Positions 34,554 through 42,653 of a stretch of DNA of 43,920 nucleotides are shown here, piece by piece. The stretch is taken from positions 1 to 43,920 of the forward strand of contig JAOFOL010000017.1 of the NCBI GenBank assembly GCA_028042835.1. The letters run 5' to 3'. Origin of the DNA: Opitutales bacterium. GTDB lineage: Bacteria > Verrucomicrobiota > Verrucomicrobiia > Opitutales > Seribacteraceae. The notes beneath the pieces are model-generated. The model worked only from the letters and a program-made list of their open reading frames with translations, searched no databases and was not told where the DNA came from. Every line of letters starts with the position of its first letter. The stretch's first letter is position 1. The position numbers and the translations under genes were made by a program.

Positions 34554-36227
34554 ATGATAAAAACCTTATACACAACCACTCTTTCCCTATTTTTTCTCCA
34601 TTCAAGTTGGGGAAAGAAGCCAAACATTCTCTACATCATGTCGGATGATCATGCCGCTCATGGTATATCAGCCTATGGAGGTCGTTTAGCCAAAATTGCC
34701 CCTACACCCAACCTCGACCGCCTGGCAAAAGAAGGGGCTCTTTTTCAAAATGCCTTCTGCACTAATTCAATCTGCTCACCTTCCCGTGCCTGCGTCCTAA
34801 CCGGGCAATATAATCACACAAATGGAGCGGTCGACCTCAGTGGTAAAGTACTCCCAGGAAAACAAATGCTCGCGATTGAAATGGGCAAAGCGGGTTATGA
34901 AACGGCAATGATTGGAAAGTGGCATCTCAAAGTTGAGCCAAAGGATTTTACCTATTACTGTGTGCTACCCGGACAAGGTAAATACCATGGCCCCTCCTTT
35001 CGAATTCGGGGAGAAAAGCCGTGGGGGGAAAATCTGATCGAATTTCCAGAAAAACATTCCACGGATGCCATCACCGACCTGACCCTTGATTGGCTTAAGA
35101 AAAGAAAGGATGATAAACCATTCTTTCTAATGCATCACTACAAGGCTCCTCATGATTACTTTGAAAATGCAGAAAGATATGAAAATTATCTTGCTGATAT
35201 TGATATTCCCGAACCTGCCACTCTTTGGAAACGGGATCCAAAATTCGGATCGCTCGCCACCCGGGGAGACAATGATGAGTTAATTCCGCATATCGGAACA
35301 TCCATTGGAAATCGTAACCCCCGGCGATCGTACCTGCGCGATCTACCCGAGAGATTCCCTAAGGAATTTCCTGAAAACTATGATCCTAACAATTTTACCG
35401 ACGAAGAAAATACTCGCCTTGCCTACAACGCCTATCTCAAAAAATTTCTTCGGTGCGTAAAAGGAATTGATGATAATCTAGGTCGCTTATTTGCCCACCT
35501 TGAAGCCAGCGGCCAAATGGATAATACCTTAATTGTATATACCGCGGATCAGGGCTTCATGCTCGGAGAACATGATTATCAGGATAAACGATGGATGTAT
35601 GAAGAATCCATGCGAATGCCTCTTATGGTTCGTTATCCAAAATCGATTCAGTCAGGCCAGAAATTTGATTCAATTATTGAAAATGTGGACTTCGCCCCCA
35701 CCCTGCTCGACTTTGCCGGTGCGTCTATCCCAAAGTCTGTCCGAGGTCGTTCATTTAAAAGTATCCTTGAAACTGGAAAAGAAAAAAAGGAATGGAAAAA
35801 AGCCGCTTATTATCGCTACTGGATGCATATGGCTCATCATGATAATCCCGCCCACATTGGAATGAGAACCAAGCGTTATAAACTCATTTACTTTTATGGG
35901 TGTAATTATCAGGGAGAGTACCAGACACCGGCAGGGTGGGAATTGTACGATATGAAAAAGGATCCTCAGGAAACCAAAAACGTCTACCATGATCCAAAAA
36001 ACGCCAAGCTTGTCAGCTCACTAAAGAATTGGATGGCAAAACTGCGAAAAAAAGTGGGAGATGATGGATCCCATTATCCAGCGTGCGAAGAAATTGTTCA
36101 GGAATTTTGGGACTACAGTGAAGCAGATCAGGAAAAAGCCAGAAAAATATCCGGGGAGTATTTATCGAGAAGAAAGGCAGAGCTTACATCAGGATTGCTC
36201 AACCCAAAGACCTTTGGAAAACCTTGA
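34554..36227 (+). CDS. Exported S1-family sulfatase (N-acetylglucosamine-6-sulfatase-like branch)
   Basis: Signal peptide IKTLYTTTLSLFFLHSSWG. Motifs: IMSDDHAAHGISAYGG, CSPSR (Cys residue 74, codon 34773-34775) followed by ACVLTGQYNHTNGA, AMIGKWHL, HHYKAPHDYF, YTADQGFMLGEHDYQDKRWM and EESMRMPLMVRYP. The DQGFMLGEH form and the C-terminal DUF4976-like end (RTKRYKLIYFYG, GWELYDMKKDPQE) resemble glucosamine-6-sulfatase/mucin-desulfating enzymes (SulfAtlas S1_11-like). Substrate is therefore suggested, not shown. Length 557, normal. It starts about 60 bases after the DUF1501 gene and opens the second run of sulfatases. Confidence 0.92.
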   Translation: MIKTLYTTTLSLFFLHSSWGKKPNILYIMSDDHAAHGISAYGGRLAKIAPTPNLDRLAKEGALFQNAFCTNSICSPSRACVLTGQYNHTNGAVDLSGKVLPGKQMLAIEMGKAGYETAMIGKWHLKVEPKDFTYYCVLPGQGKYHGPSFRIRGEKPWGENLIEFPEKHSTDAITDLTLDWLKKRKDDKPFFLMHHYKAPHDYFENAERYENYLADIDIPEPATLWKRDPKFGSLATRGDNDELIPHIGTSIGNRNPRRSYLRDLPERFPKEFPENYDPNNFTDEENTRLAYNAYLKKFLRCVKGIDDNLGRLFAHLEASGQMDNTLIVYTADQGFMLGEHDYQDKRWMYEESMRMPLMVRYPKSIQSGQKFDSIIENVDFAPTLLDFAGASIPKSVRGRSFKSILETGKEKKEWKKAAYYRYWMHMAHHDNPAHIGMRTKRYKLIYFYGCNYQGEYQTPAGWELYDMKKDPQETKNVYHDPKNAKLVSSLKNWMAKLRKKVGDDGSHYPACEEIVQEFWDYSEADQEKARKISGEYLSRRKAELTSGLLNPKTFGKP

Positions 36228-36314
36228 TTCAGAATACTCTAAACTATTGACTTCCCAATATGTTTGATCATTCGATTGGCGTGTTCTTGCCTATTCGTAA
36301 ACACCCTCAATCAA

Positions 36315-37886
36315 ATGAAAAATATTAATTTTCTATTCCAGCTTTCCCTTTGCATATTTTCATGCTGCCTTATTTATGGAAAAAAACAGCCAAACCTGAT
36401 CGTCTACATGATCGACGACTTAGGATGGAATCAAATCAGTGCAAAGCAGGCCACCATGGGAACCCATACCGGTTCCTTCATCACCCCCAATATAGAGAAC
36501 ATTGCCAACCAAGGCTTGAGCTTTACTTATGCCTACACCCAACCCAATTGCGCACCATCCCGTGCAGCCATGCTGTCGGGACAATATCCTGCCCGGATAA
36601 ACAACAGCGTGTATATTGTCGGGAACCTAAACCGGAACAAAAAACCGGGTATCACCAAGGAAGAAGCAAATTTCACTGGCCCAAAACAAAGTGAAGATGT
36701 TGCCTCGTCAGCTATTACTATTGCTGAGGCTCTTAAAAAAAATGGATACAATACTGCCCATATTGGAAAATACCATGTGGGTGGTCACGGCACGGATAAA
36801 ACAATGCCTGAAAACCAGGGGTTCGATATCAATATTGGAGGATATTCGCAAGGTCACCAACCCACCTGCTTTTCCAAAAAGATTAATGATTCCTGGCAAT
36901 TCGCAAGACTTGGGCAGGGAGACTTCGACCGCTTTGCCAAACCCTACACGGAAGCGTATGTAGAAAAATACAGTATTCCCAATAGTCAGATCGGAAAACC
37001 CAAGCATGTATGTGATGCACTAGCCGATGCAATGGAAGAAACGGTAGATACGCTGTCTGCCAAAAATAAACCATTCTATTTACAGCTTCATGCTTATGCG
37101 GTTCATGGACCCGTACAGTCCAGACCGGACCTCAAAGAAGCCGCTCACAAACGTCTGGATGCAAAGAATTCTAGAAAGGCTAATTTAGCTGGGTTCATAT
37201 CGGGAATGGATGCGGTCCTTGGAAGACTCCTTGATTCAATCAAAGACCCAAATGGGGATGGGGATAAAGGCGATAGCATCGCTGAGGACACCCTGATCAT
37301 TTTCACCTCAGACAATGGAGGCACCCATGGTGACAACCTTCCTTTGCGTGGCGTAAAAGGAATGTTTACTGAAGGTGGGATACGTGTACCTTTGATTGCT
37401 TATTGGCCTGGTATTATCCCCGCGAATACGGTTAGCGACAGGATGGTTCACGGAATCGATTTTTACCCCACACTCCTTGAAATTGCTGGAAATACCTGGC
37501 TTCCCCCCGCTAAAAAGCATCCATTAGATGGAGAATCTTTTTCTAAATTTCTTCGCAACCCAAAACTTTCAGATAAACGTTCTCCCATCTTTTATTTGTT
37601 TCCCGGATACATGGATGTGCGGGCCCAACCCTGCGTTGCCGTAATTGATGAAATCGAGAATAAACGCTATAAATTACTTTATTACTACGAAGCCAATGCG
37701 TGGGAACTTTACAACCTGACTGATGATATTGGAGAAGACCGAAACATAATCAAAAAGCATCCAAAGATCGCCTCCAACCTATCGAAGAAAATTCAAGACT
37801 GGCTCGGGCAGAAGCATCCAACTTGGAAACCAAAATTTCCCCTTTCAAAAAAAGACGGCAAACCGGTTCTTCCCAAGTTCCTGTAA
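36315..37886 (+). CDS. Exported S1-family sulfatase
   Basis: The ATG at 36315 gives a proper signal peptide (MKNINFLFQLSLCIFSCCLI); the frame is open 51 bases further upstream from a TTG, which would prepend a second hydrophobic stretch and is less likely. Motifs: VYMIDDLGWNQISA, CAPSR (Cys residue 79, codon 36549-36551) followed by AAMLSGQYPARINN, HIGKYHVGGHGTD (Lys/His), HAYAVHGPVQSR, FTSDNGGTHGDNLPL and EGGIRVPLIAYWPG. All ligands are present. A C-terminal segment (WELYNLTDDIGEDRN) is typical. Length about 523. The GKYHVGGHG form in place of GKWHLG is a mild deviation. The substrate is unknown. Confidence 0.91.
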   Translation: MKNINFLFQLSLCIFSCCLIYGKKQPNLIVYMIDDLGWNQISAKQATMGTHTGSFITPNIENIANQGLSFTYAYTQPNCAPSRAAMLSGQYPARINNSVYIVGNLNRNKKPGITKEEANFTGPKQSEDVASSAITIAEALKKNGYNTAHIGKYHVGGHGTDKTMPENQGFDINIGGYSQGHQPTCFSKKINDSWQFARLGQGDFDRFAKPYTEAYVEKYSIPNSQIGKPKHVCDALADAMEETVDTLSAKNKPFYLQLHAYAVHGPVQSRPDLKEAAHKRLDAKNSRKANLAGFISGMDAVLGRLLDSIKDPNGDGDKGDSIAEDTLIIFTSDNGGTHGDNLPLRGVKGMFTEGGIRVPLIAYWPGIIPANTVSDRMVHGIDFYPTLLEIAGNTWLPPAKKHPLDGESFSKFLRNPKLSDKRSPIFYLFPGYMDVRAQPCVAVIDEIENKRYKLLYYYEANAWELYNLTDDIGEDRNIIKKHPKIASNLSKKIQDWLGQKHPTWKPKFPLSKKDGKPVLPKFL

Positions 37887-37920
37887 ACAAAACTTTTTCC
37901 TGTTAAATTAGTAATGCAAC

Positions 37921-37926
37921 AGGAGA
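37921..37926 (+). promoter_or_regulatory. Shine-Dalgarno sequence fixing the start of the sulfatase at 37935
   Basis: AGGAGA lies eight bases before the ATG at 37935. It is one of the few strong Shine-Dalgarno matches in the window and favours that ATG over the in-frame ATG at 37914, which lies upstream of it. Confidence 0.7.
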
Positions 37927-37934
37927 TTGATTAT

Positions 37935-39431
37935 ATGAACAAAAGAAACTTTTTAATTCTTCTGCTTGTTGCGATGGTGTCCACAAGCTCAGCTGAAGAG
38001 CGTCCCAATATTCTCTGGTTTGTGGTTGATGATATGTCCGCCAATTTCTCCTGCTATGGAGAAAAAGCGATCGAAACCCCCAACATGGATAAACTGGCAG
38101 AACAGGGTATTCTTTTTGCCAAAGCCTATGCCACCTCCCCAGTCTGCTCCACTTTTAGATCCTCTCTGATTACCGGAATGTATCAAAATTCAATCGGGGC
38201 TCATCATCACAGGAGTGGCAGAGGAAAAAATAACATTCAACTACCTGATGGAGTGAGACCCATTCCTGAAATTTTTCAGGAAGCAGGATATTTTACATGC
38301 ATTGGCAGCGGACTGGAAAATTTCGATTTTAGAAGCCTGCCCTCCAAAACGGGAAGAAGGGGAAAGACAGACTACAATTTCGATTGGGACACTCAGATAT
38401 ATGACAGTCATGACTGGTCGAAAAGAAATGGCAATCAGCCCTTTTTCATGCAGGTCCAATTACACGGGGGGAAAATACGGGGAGCCGCCGAAAAGCACTA
38501 TGAAATTCTTGAAAAAAGAATGATAAGCCAATTTGGACTTAAACCCACTCCCCATGATTTGATCGAATTACCTCCCTATTATCCGAATGATTCAGTTCTC
38601 TTGAGAGACTGGGCGACATATCTGGATACAGTTAGAATAACCGACTGGCATGTTGGTCAAGTGATCGAAAGGCTCAAAAGAGAAGGTATTATCGAGAATA
38701 CGGTAATCATATTTTTTACAGACCATGGCATAAGCCATGCACGCGGAAAACAATTTCTCTACGATGAAGGTACTCACATTCCACTTGTGATTAAAGGCCC
38801 GGGCGTCCCGAAAGGGAAAAAAAGGAACGATTTGATTGAGCATATTGATATTGCTGCACTTTCGCTAGCAGTAGCTGGAATTAAAATACCCGCGAAAATG
38901 GAAGGCCAAGATATTCTTTCATCAAAGTACCATCCAAAAAAATTCATCTTTGCCGCCCGTGACCGTTGTGGAGAAGCTGCAGATCAAATTCGTTCGGTGC
39001 GTTGCAAAGATTTCCTCTATATAAAAAACTTTTTTCCCGATAGACCACACTTGATGCCCAGTAATTATAAAGACTCTAAATTAATCATTAAGCGACTTCG
39101 TCACCTGCATGCTGAGAAAAAAACAAATGCTGTTGCTAATAAACTATTGTTCTCCCCAATCCGTCCCAGAGAAGAGCTTTATCTTTACAATCATGATCAA
39201 TGGCAGACTAAGAATCTCGCGGAAAACAAAACGTACGAAAAAACTCTTAATGAACTAAGACAAAACCTTTCCGAATGGAACATACGAACAGGGGATCCCG
39301 GACCGGAAACGCAAGAAGTTTATATTCTTGAAACTGAAGATCAAATGAGTTCAACCGGAAACAAGGTTTCAAGAGAAAATTACCGAAGTAATTCTGAAAC
39401 ATATAAAAAATGGTTTAAAGATGGAAAATAG
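37935..39431 (+). CDS. Exported sulfatase with unusual CSTFR active-site motif
   Basis: The start at 37935 is chosen because a strong AGGAGA precedes it and the signal peptide NKRNFLILLLVAMVSTSSAEE follows at once. Motifs: WFVVDDMSANFSCYGE, CSTFR (Cys residue 71, codon 38145-38147) followed by SSLITGMYQNSIGAHHHR, MQVQLHGGKIRG, FFTDHGISHARGKQFLYDEG and HIPLVIKGPG. The third position of the maturation motif is Thr rather than Pro or Ala; Cys and Arg remain. The ITGMYQ.SIGAHH.R segment places it in a known sulfatase branch that normally has C-A/S-P-S-R. The usual N-P-H-x-P stretch is also altered (QLHGGK). It may be an active enzyme with relaxed maturation, or one with reduced activity. Length about 498. 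Confidence 0.9.
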   Translation: MNKRNFLILLLVAMVSTSSAEERPNILWFVVDDMSANFSCYGEKAIETPNMDKLAEQGILFAKAYATSPVCSTFRSSLITGMYQNSIGAHHHRSGRGKNNIQLPDGVRPIPEIFQEAGYFTCIGSGLENFDFRSLPSKTGRRGKTDYNFDWDTQIYDSHDWSKRNGNQPFFMQVQLHGGKIRGAAEKHYEILEKRMISQFGLKPTPHDLIELPPYYPNDSVLLRDWATYLDTVRITDWHVGQVIERLKREGIIENTVIIFFTDHGISHARGKQFLYDEGTHIPLVIKGPGVPKGKKRNDLIEHIDIAALSLAVAGIKIPAKMEGQDILSSKYHPKKFIFAARDRCGEAADQIRSVRCKDFLYIKNFFPDRPHLMPSNYKDSKLIIKRLRHLHAEKKTNAVANKLLFSPIRPREELYLYNHDQWQTKNLAENKTYEKTLNELRQNLSEWNIRTGDPGPETQEVYILETEDQMSSTGNKVSRENYRSNSETYKKWFKDGK

Positions 39432-39672
39432 CTCAAACTTCTTGTCATAGATGAGCATCTTTCAGTTTTAATAGGTTTAATGCATTTTAAAGAAGTCAAT
39501 GCAGGATAGGTACTAGCTCTAAATTTTTATTCACTCTAGTTCCGCATTTCCATTTCAGATCATATATCTCGACTTGTTTCCCAACAAATCGGAAGTTTCT
39601 CATTAGCCCTTTTCCAAAATCGGTAAAATATAATTGAGATTAATCTGTAAACTCTTCACTTATATCTCCGAC

Positions 39673-40155
39673 ATGATTCTAAACTTTTTACCCATATTTC
39701 TCATTGTTTTCTGGTTATATTATGGCTTAACAAATGACCTAGATGAAATTCTACTCTATCCTCCCATTTTTTTATTAATACCCTATTTCTTTTTAGTTAC
39801 GAAAATCAGAAGTATTCGGGTTATGAAGAAATTATCCCCTTTTGATACTCCAATTACAAATGGTCATATTGAGCGGGGTTTGAACTCAATCTTCGCCATT
39901 ATAGCAGAAAGAGATAAAGGAGCATATAAGTTATATTACAATGGAAATAAAAAAAAACAGGGCATCGTTTCAGTACGAAGCTATTTAACCGAAAATACCA
40001 AACAAGCCAAAGACAATTTACTTTATATTCAATTAAAACTCGAAAAAGAACTAATTTTGTATGCTCCATACAAAAGTGCTACGGCATGGGGACAGGCGGA
40101 ATATGCTAGGAATATTTTAGATGCTATGATCACAAATGGAGTCAAGACCCACTAA
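39673..40155 (+). CDS. Small membrane protein of unknown function
   Basis: About 160 residues with two hydrophobic segments at the N-terminus (LNFLPIFLIVFWLYYGL and YPPIFLLIPYFFLVTKI) and a soluble C-terminal half. The latter has FAIIAERDKGAYKLYYNG and a Tyr/Lys-rich stretch without known motifs. The ATG at 39673 is preferred; the frame extends upstream to a TTG at 39634 with no ribosome-binding site. About 240 bases separate it from the preceding sulfatase, and I see no other gene in that gap. Base composition is more AT-rich than the flanking sulfatases. I do not recognise the family. Confidence 0.55.
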   Translation: MILNFLPIFLIVFWLYYGLTNDLDEILLYPPIFLLIPYFFLVTKIRSIRVMKKLSPFDTPITNGHIERGLNSIFAIIAERDKGAYKLYYNGNKKKQGIVSVRSYLTENTKQAKDNLLYIQLKLEKELILYAPYKSATAWGQAEYARNILDAMITNGVKTH

Positions 40156-40263
40156 GCAAGTCACTGTATTATTTCTAAAATTAAAAACTTTTTTTCAGAA
40201 ATGATTATCCATAAGTATTATTAGATTTGTCACATTTTCTCCGACACAATTTGAATTCCTATG

Positions 40264-40281
40264 TCATTACTATTGTAATGA
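40264..40281. repeat. Perfect 7-base inverted repeat before a membrane-protein gene
   Basis: TCATTAC at 40264-40270 and GTAATGA at 40275-40281 are exact reverse complements around TATT. It ends 31 bases before the ATG at 40313. It could be an operator in a promoter or a weak hairpin; no T-tract follows. Confidence 0.3.
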
Positions 40282-40312
40282 ATTTAAAGCATAACCCATT
40301 CCCTCCATATAA

Positions 40313-40957
40313 ATGAAAATCACTCAAGACTCCCCAACCTATTTAGAATGTAAAAAATCAGCTCTTTTCGGCTACATCTTCTCAGTCATTCTAATGATTG
40401 GAGGTCTAATTGGAGTCATCATTATGATAATGAAAAGCTCCTCTCAATGGTGGATTGGTCTAATTGCCCTAGCGATCGGCATCCTAATATTATTTCTTAC
40501 CAAATCCATTACCCTGATTGCAGATGGAAACATAAAGCAGGTTAAGATTGCCACTAAATCTCTGCTTGGTGCGAGTGATAATGCTTATGCATTTAATGAC
40601 ATCAAAGAAATCGTCATTGAAGAGGACAGGCAGTACGAACGGGACTCAGATGGTGATCGTAAAGATAAAACCAGTTTTGTCCTTATTTTTAACTTCCATA
40701 ATGGATATCAGGAAGCCCTCAATTTAACCCCTGGCTCATCTTCGAATATCGCTGTAAACGGGATAAATATGAGCCGCTTCTCGCAAAACAACGCAGTAAT
40801 GAATATTGGACAAAGACTTTCAGAAGTAATTGGTGTTCCTTTTAACCATAAAAGGCGTGGAGATATGGATCTTGGGGATGTGGTCAACTCGGTTGGTGAA
40901 GTGGTGCGTCAAGTGAAACAAGCTTCACAGGACGATCAGAATAGACCCCAGGTTTGA
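40313..40957 (+). CDS. Membrane protein of unknown function with PH-like soluble part
   Basis: Two membrane segments at about residues 17-40 (ALFGYIFSVILMIGGLIGVI) and 47-63 (WWIGLIALAIGILILFL) are followed by a soluble domain of about 150 residues. The topology (two membrane helices, then beta strands such as AFNDIKEIVIEEDRQ and TSFVLIFNFHNGYQEAL) resembles bacterial PH-like membrane proteins, but I cannot name a family. The C-terminus is a charged helix (LGDVVNSVGEVVRQVKQASQ). Start: ATG at 40313. It lies between sulfatase genes with about 150 bases free on each side, so probably has its own promoter. The function is unknown. Confidence 0.65.
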   Translation: MKITQDSPTYLECKKSALFGYIFSVILMIGGLIGVIIMIMKSSSQWWIGLIALAIGILILFLTKSITLIADGNIKQVKIATKSLLGASDNAYAFNDIKEIVIEEDRQYERDSDGDRKDKTSFVLIFNFHNGYQEALNLTPGSSSNIAVNGINMSRFSQNNAVMNIGQRLSEVIGVPFNHKRRGDMDLGDVVNSVGEVVRQVKQASQDDQNRPQV

Positions 40958-41104
40958 TTCTCATTTCATAATCCCTTCCCACAGGGTAAGGTTTTACCTT
41001 AACATTTGATTTTAGCTTTAAGGGTTCTTTTTAGTTGGGTTATCCGGTGCGATTTGATTCCTTTGAGGAAGGAAATCCTCTTTTCGTACAAACCCTTCAG
41101 CCCT

Positions 41105-42643
41105 ATGTTTAAATTTTTGTATAAACTGCTTTATTTGAAATTATACCTATTTCCGTTCATGCTCTTGAGCGCGGAAGGCGAAAGAAAACCAAATATCATA
41201 TTTCTACTATCCGATGACCAGAGTACGTACTCTCTTGGCTGCTACGGGAACAAAGATGTAAAGAGCCCTGAACTTGACCGCTTGGCTGAGGATGGCATGG
41301 TCTTCGACCGACATTACGACACCACTGCAATCTGTATGGCCTCCCGTGCCTCAGTTATGACCGGTATGTTTGAATACAAACACGGCACCAATTTCAGTCA
41401 TGGTGACATGTTACTTAAAACCTGGGAAAAAACCTATCCGGTAATTTTACGTAAACATGGATATCGAACTGCCTTTGCTGGAAAGTTTGGATTTGATCTC
41501 AGGGAAGGGCCCAATGGGAAAAGACTACCCTTACCCGAAAAAGATTTTGATAAATGGGGAGGAGGACCCGGACAGACTAATTATAACACAGCAAAAAATC
41601 AGTCGATGAAGCATTATGCAAAGGACTACCCACACTCCACACGGTCTTATGGTGCCTTTGGTCGCGACTTCATTCGCGAATCCACCAAATCGAACAAGCC
41701 CTTTTGCTTATCAATAAGTTTTAAAGCTCCCCACAAACCGGCCACACCTGATCCCATTGACAATCATGTCTACGCGGAAAAAATATTCAAAAAGCCGGCG
41801 AATTACGGACGAAAATACGGGGTGCATTTCTCCAGGCAAAGTAAACAGGATCGACAGTACGAGCGCTTTCATTCCTGGAATTACTCGGACAAATACGATG
41901 AGGTCATGGCAACTTACCACCAACAAATCTATGCCATCGATGTGGCCGTGGGAATGATGAGGAAAGCCCTCAAGGAAAGCGGCACCGATAAAAATACCGT
42001 TATCATCTACACATCTGATAATGGTTTCTTCTGTGGCTCTCACGGGTACGGTTCCAAAGTATTGCCTTATGAGGAATCAAGTCGAGTTCCTCTCGTAATC
42101 TATGACCCGCGCCATAAAAATTCAGGAAAAAAACTTAGGTCTTCTGCACTTACCGGTAATGTTGACTTCGCCCCAACGATTCTCAAATTAGCGGGTTTAC
42201 CTATTCCTGGAAATATGGATGGAAAGGATTTAATGACAGTCTATGATAATCCAAAATCCTCTCTGCATAAAACTCTTCCCTTAATCAATGTTTGGGGAAA
42301 GGCACCCACTCATTGCCTGGGAGTCGTAACAGAAAAAATGAAGTATCTTTACTGGGGATATGCAGCAGAAGGATTTGAAGTAACCGAAGAATTATACGAT
42401 TTGGAAAAAGATCCGTTGGAGCTTACCAATCTTGCTCAAAACCCCAGCGAATTAAATCGCGTCCAGAAAATGCAGGGACTCTATGACCAGCAATTGAAAA
42501 ACTGGAAAAAGCAAGCGGTATCTTACAATGATTATCAGAGGTTCGGAGAATTATTCAGCCGGCATCAACCATGGGAAAAAAGAATGAAATTTCTATCTGC
42601 CAAAACACTGACAAAGACCCAAGAAAAAAAGAAAAAGAAGTAA
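41105..42643 (+). CDS. Exported S1-family sulfatase with CMASR motif
   Basis: The frame is open upstream from about 41006, but the ATG at 41105 gives a normal signal peptide ([20 protein letters not shown]). Motifs: [21 protein letters not shown] (Cys residue 77, codon 41333-41335) followed by [24 protein letters not shown] (Lys, with Phe-Gly in place of the usual Trp-His-Leu), [30 protein letters not shown] and [13 protein letters not shown]. CxAxR is an accepted maturation motif. The missing GKWH His is a notable change in the active site. Length about 512, with a Lys-rich tail (KTQEKKKKK). The last sulfatase begins 10 bases after the stop. Confidence 0.9.
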   Translation: MFKFLYKLLYLKLYLFPFMLLSAEGERKPNIIFLLSDDQSTYSLGCYGNKDVKSPELDRLAEDGMVFDRHYDTTAICMASRASVMTGMFEYKHGTNFSHGDMLLKTWEKTYPVILRKHGYRTAFAGKFGFDLREGPNGKRLPLPEKDFDKWGGGPGQTNYNTAKNQSMKHYAKDYPHSTRSYGAFGRDFIRESTKSNKPFCLSISFKAPHKPATPDPIDNHVYAEKIFKKPANYGRKYGVHFSRQSKQDRQYERFHSWNYSDKYDEVMATYHQQIYAIDVAVGMMRKALKESGTDKNTVIIYTSDNGFFCGSHGYGSKVLPYEESSRVPLVIYDPRHKNSGKKLRSSALTGNVDFAPTILKLAGLPIPGNMDGKDLMTVYDNPKSSLHKTLPLINVWGKAPTHCLGVVTEKMKYLYWGYAAEGFEVTEELYDLEKDPLELTNLAQNPSELNRVQKMQGLYDQQLKNWKKQAVSYNDYQRFGELFSRHQPWEKRMKFLSAKTLTKTQEKKKKK

Positions 42644-42648
42644 AGGGA
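42643..42648 (+). promoter_or_regulatory. Shine-Dalgarno sequence for the last sulfatase
   Basis: AAGGGA overlaps the end of the upstream stop codon and sits five bases before the ATG at 42654. It favours that start over the ATG at 42648, which lies within the Shine-Dalgarno itself. Confidence 0.5.
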
Positions 42649-42653
42649 TGCAA

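Noticed and set aside
36350-36694. 114-codon + strand open frame at the start of a sulfatase gene
   Set aside because: Overlaps the catalytic region of the sulfatase in another frame, with no family resemblance.
40987-41001. TAAGGT-TTT-ACCTTA hairpin as a terminator after the 40313 gene
   Set aside because: Six base pairs with a 3-base loop and no T-tract; too weak to call.
41065-41084. GAGGA-AGGAAA-TCCTC followed by TTTT as a terminator before the 41105 sulfatase
   Set aside because: Five base pairs only, 20 bases before a start codon; it could equally be leader structure.
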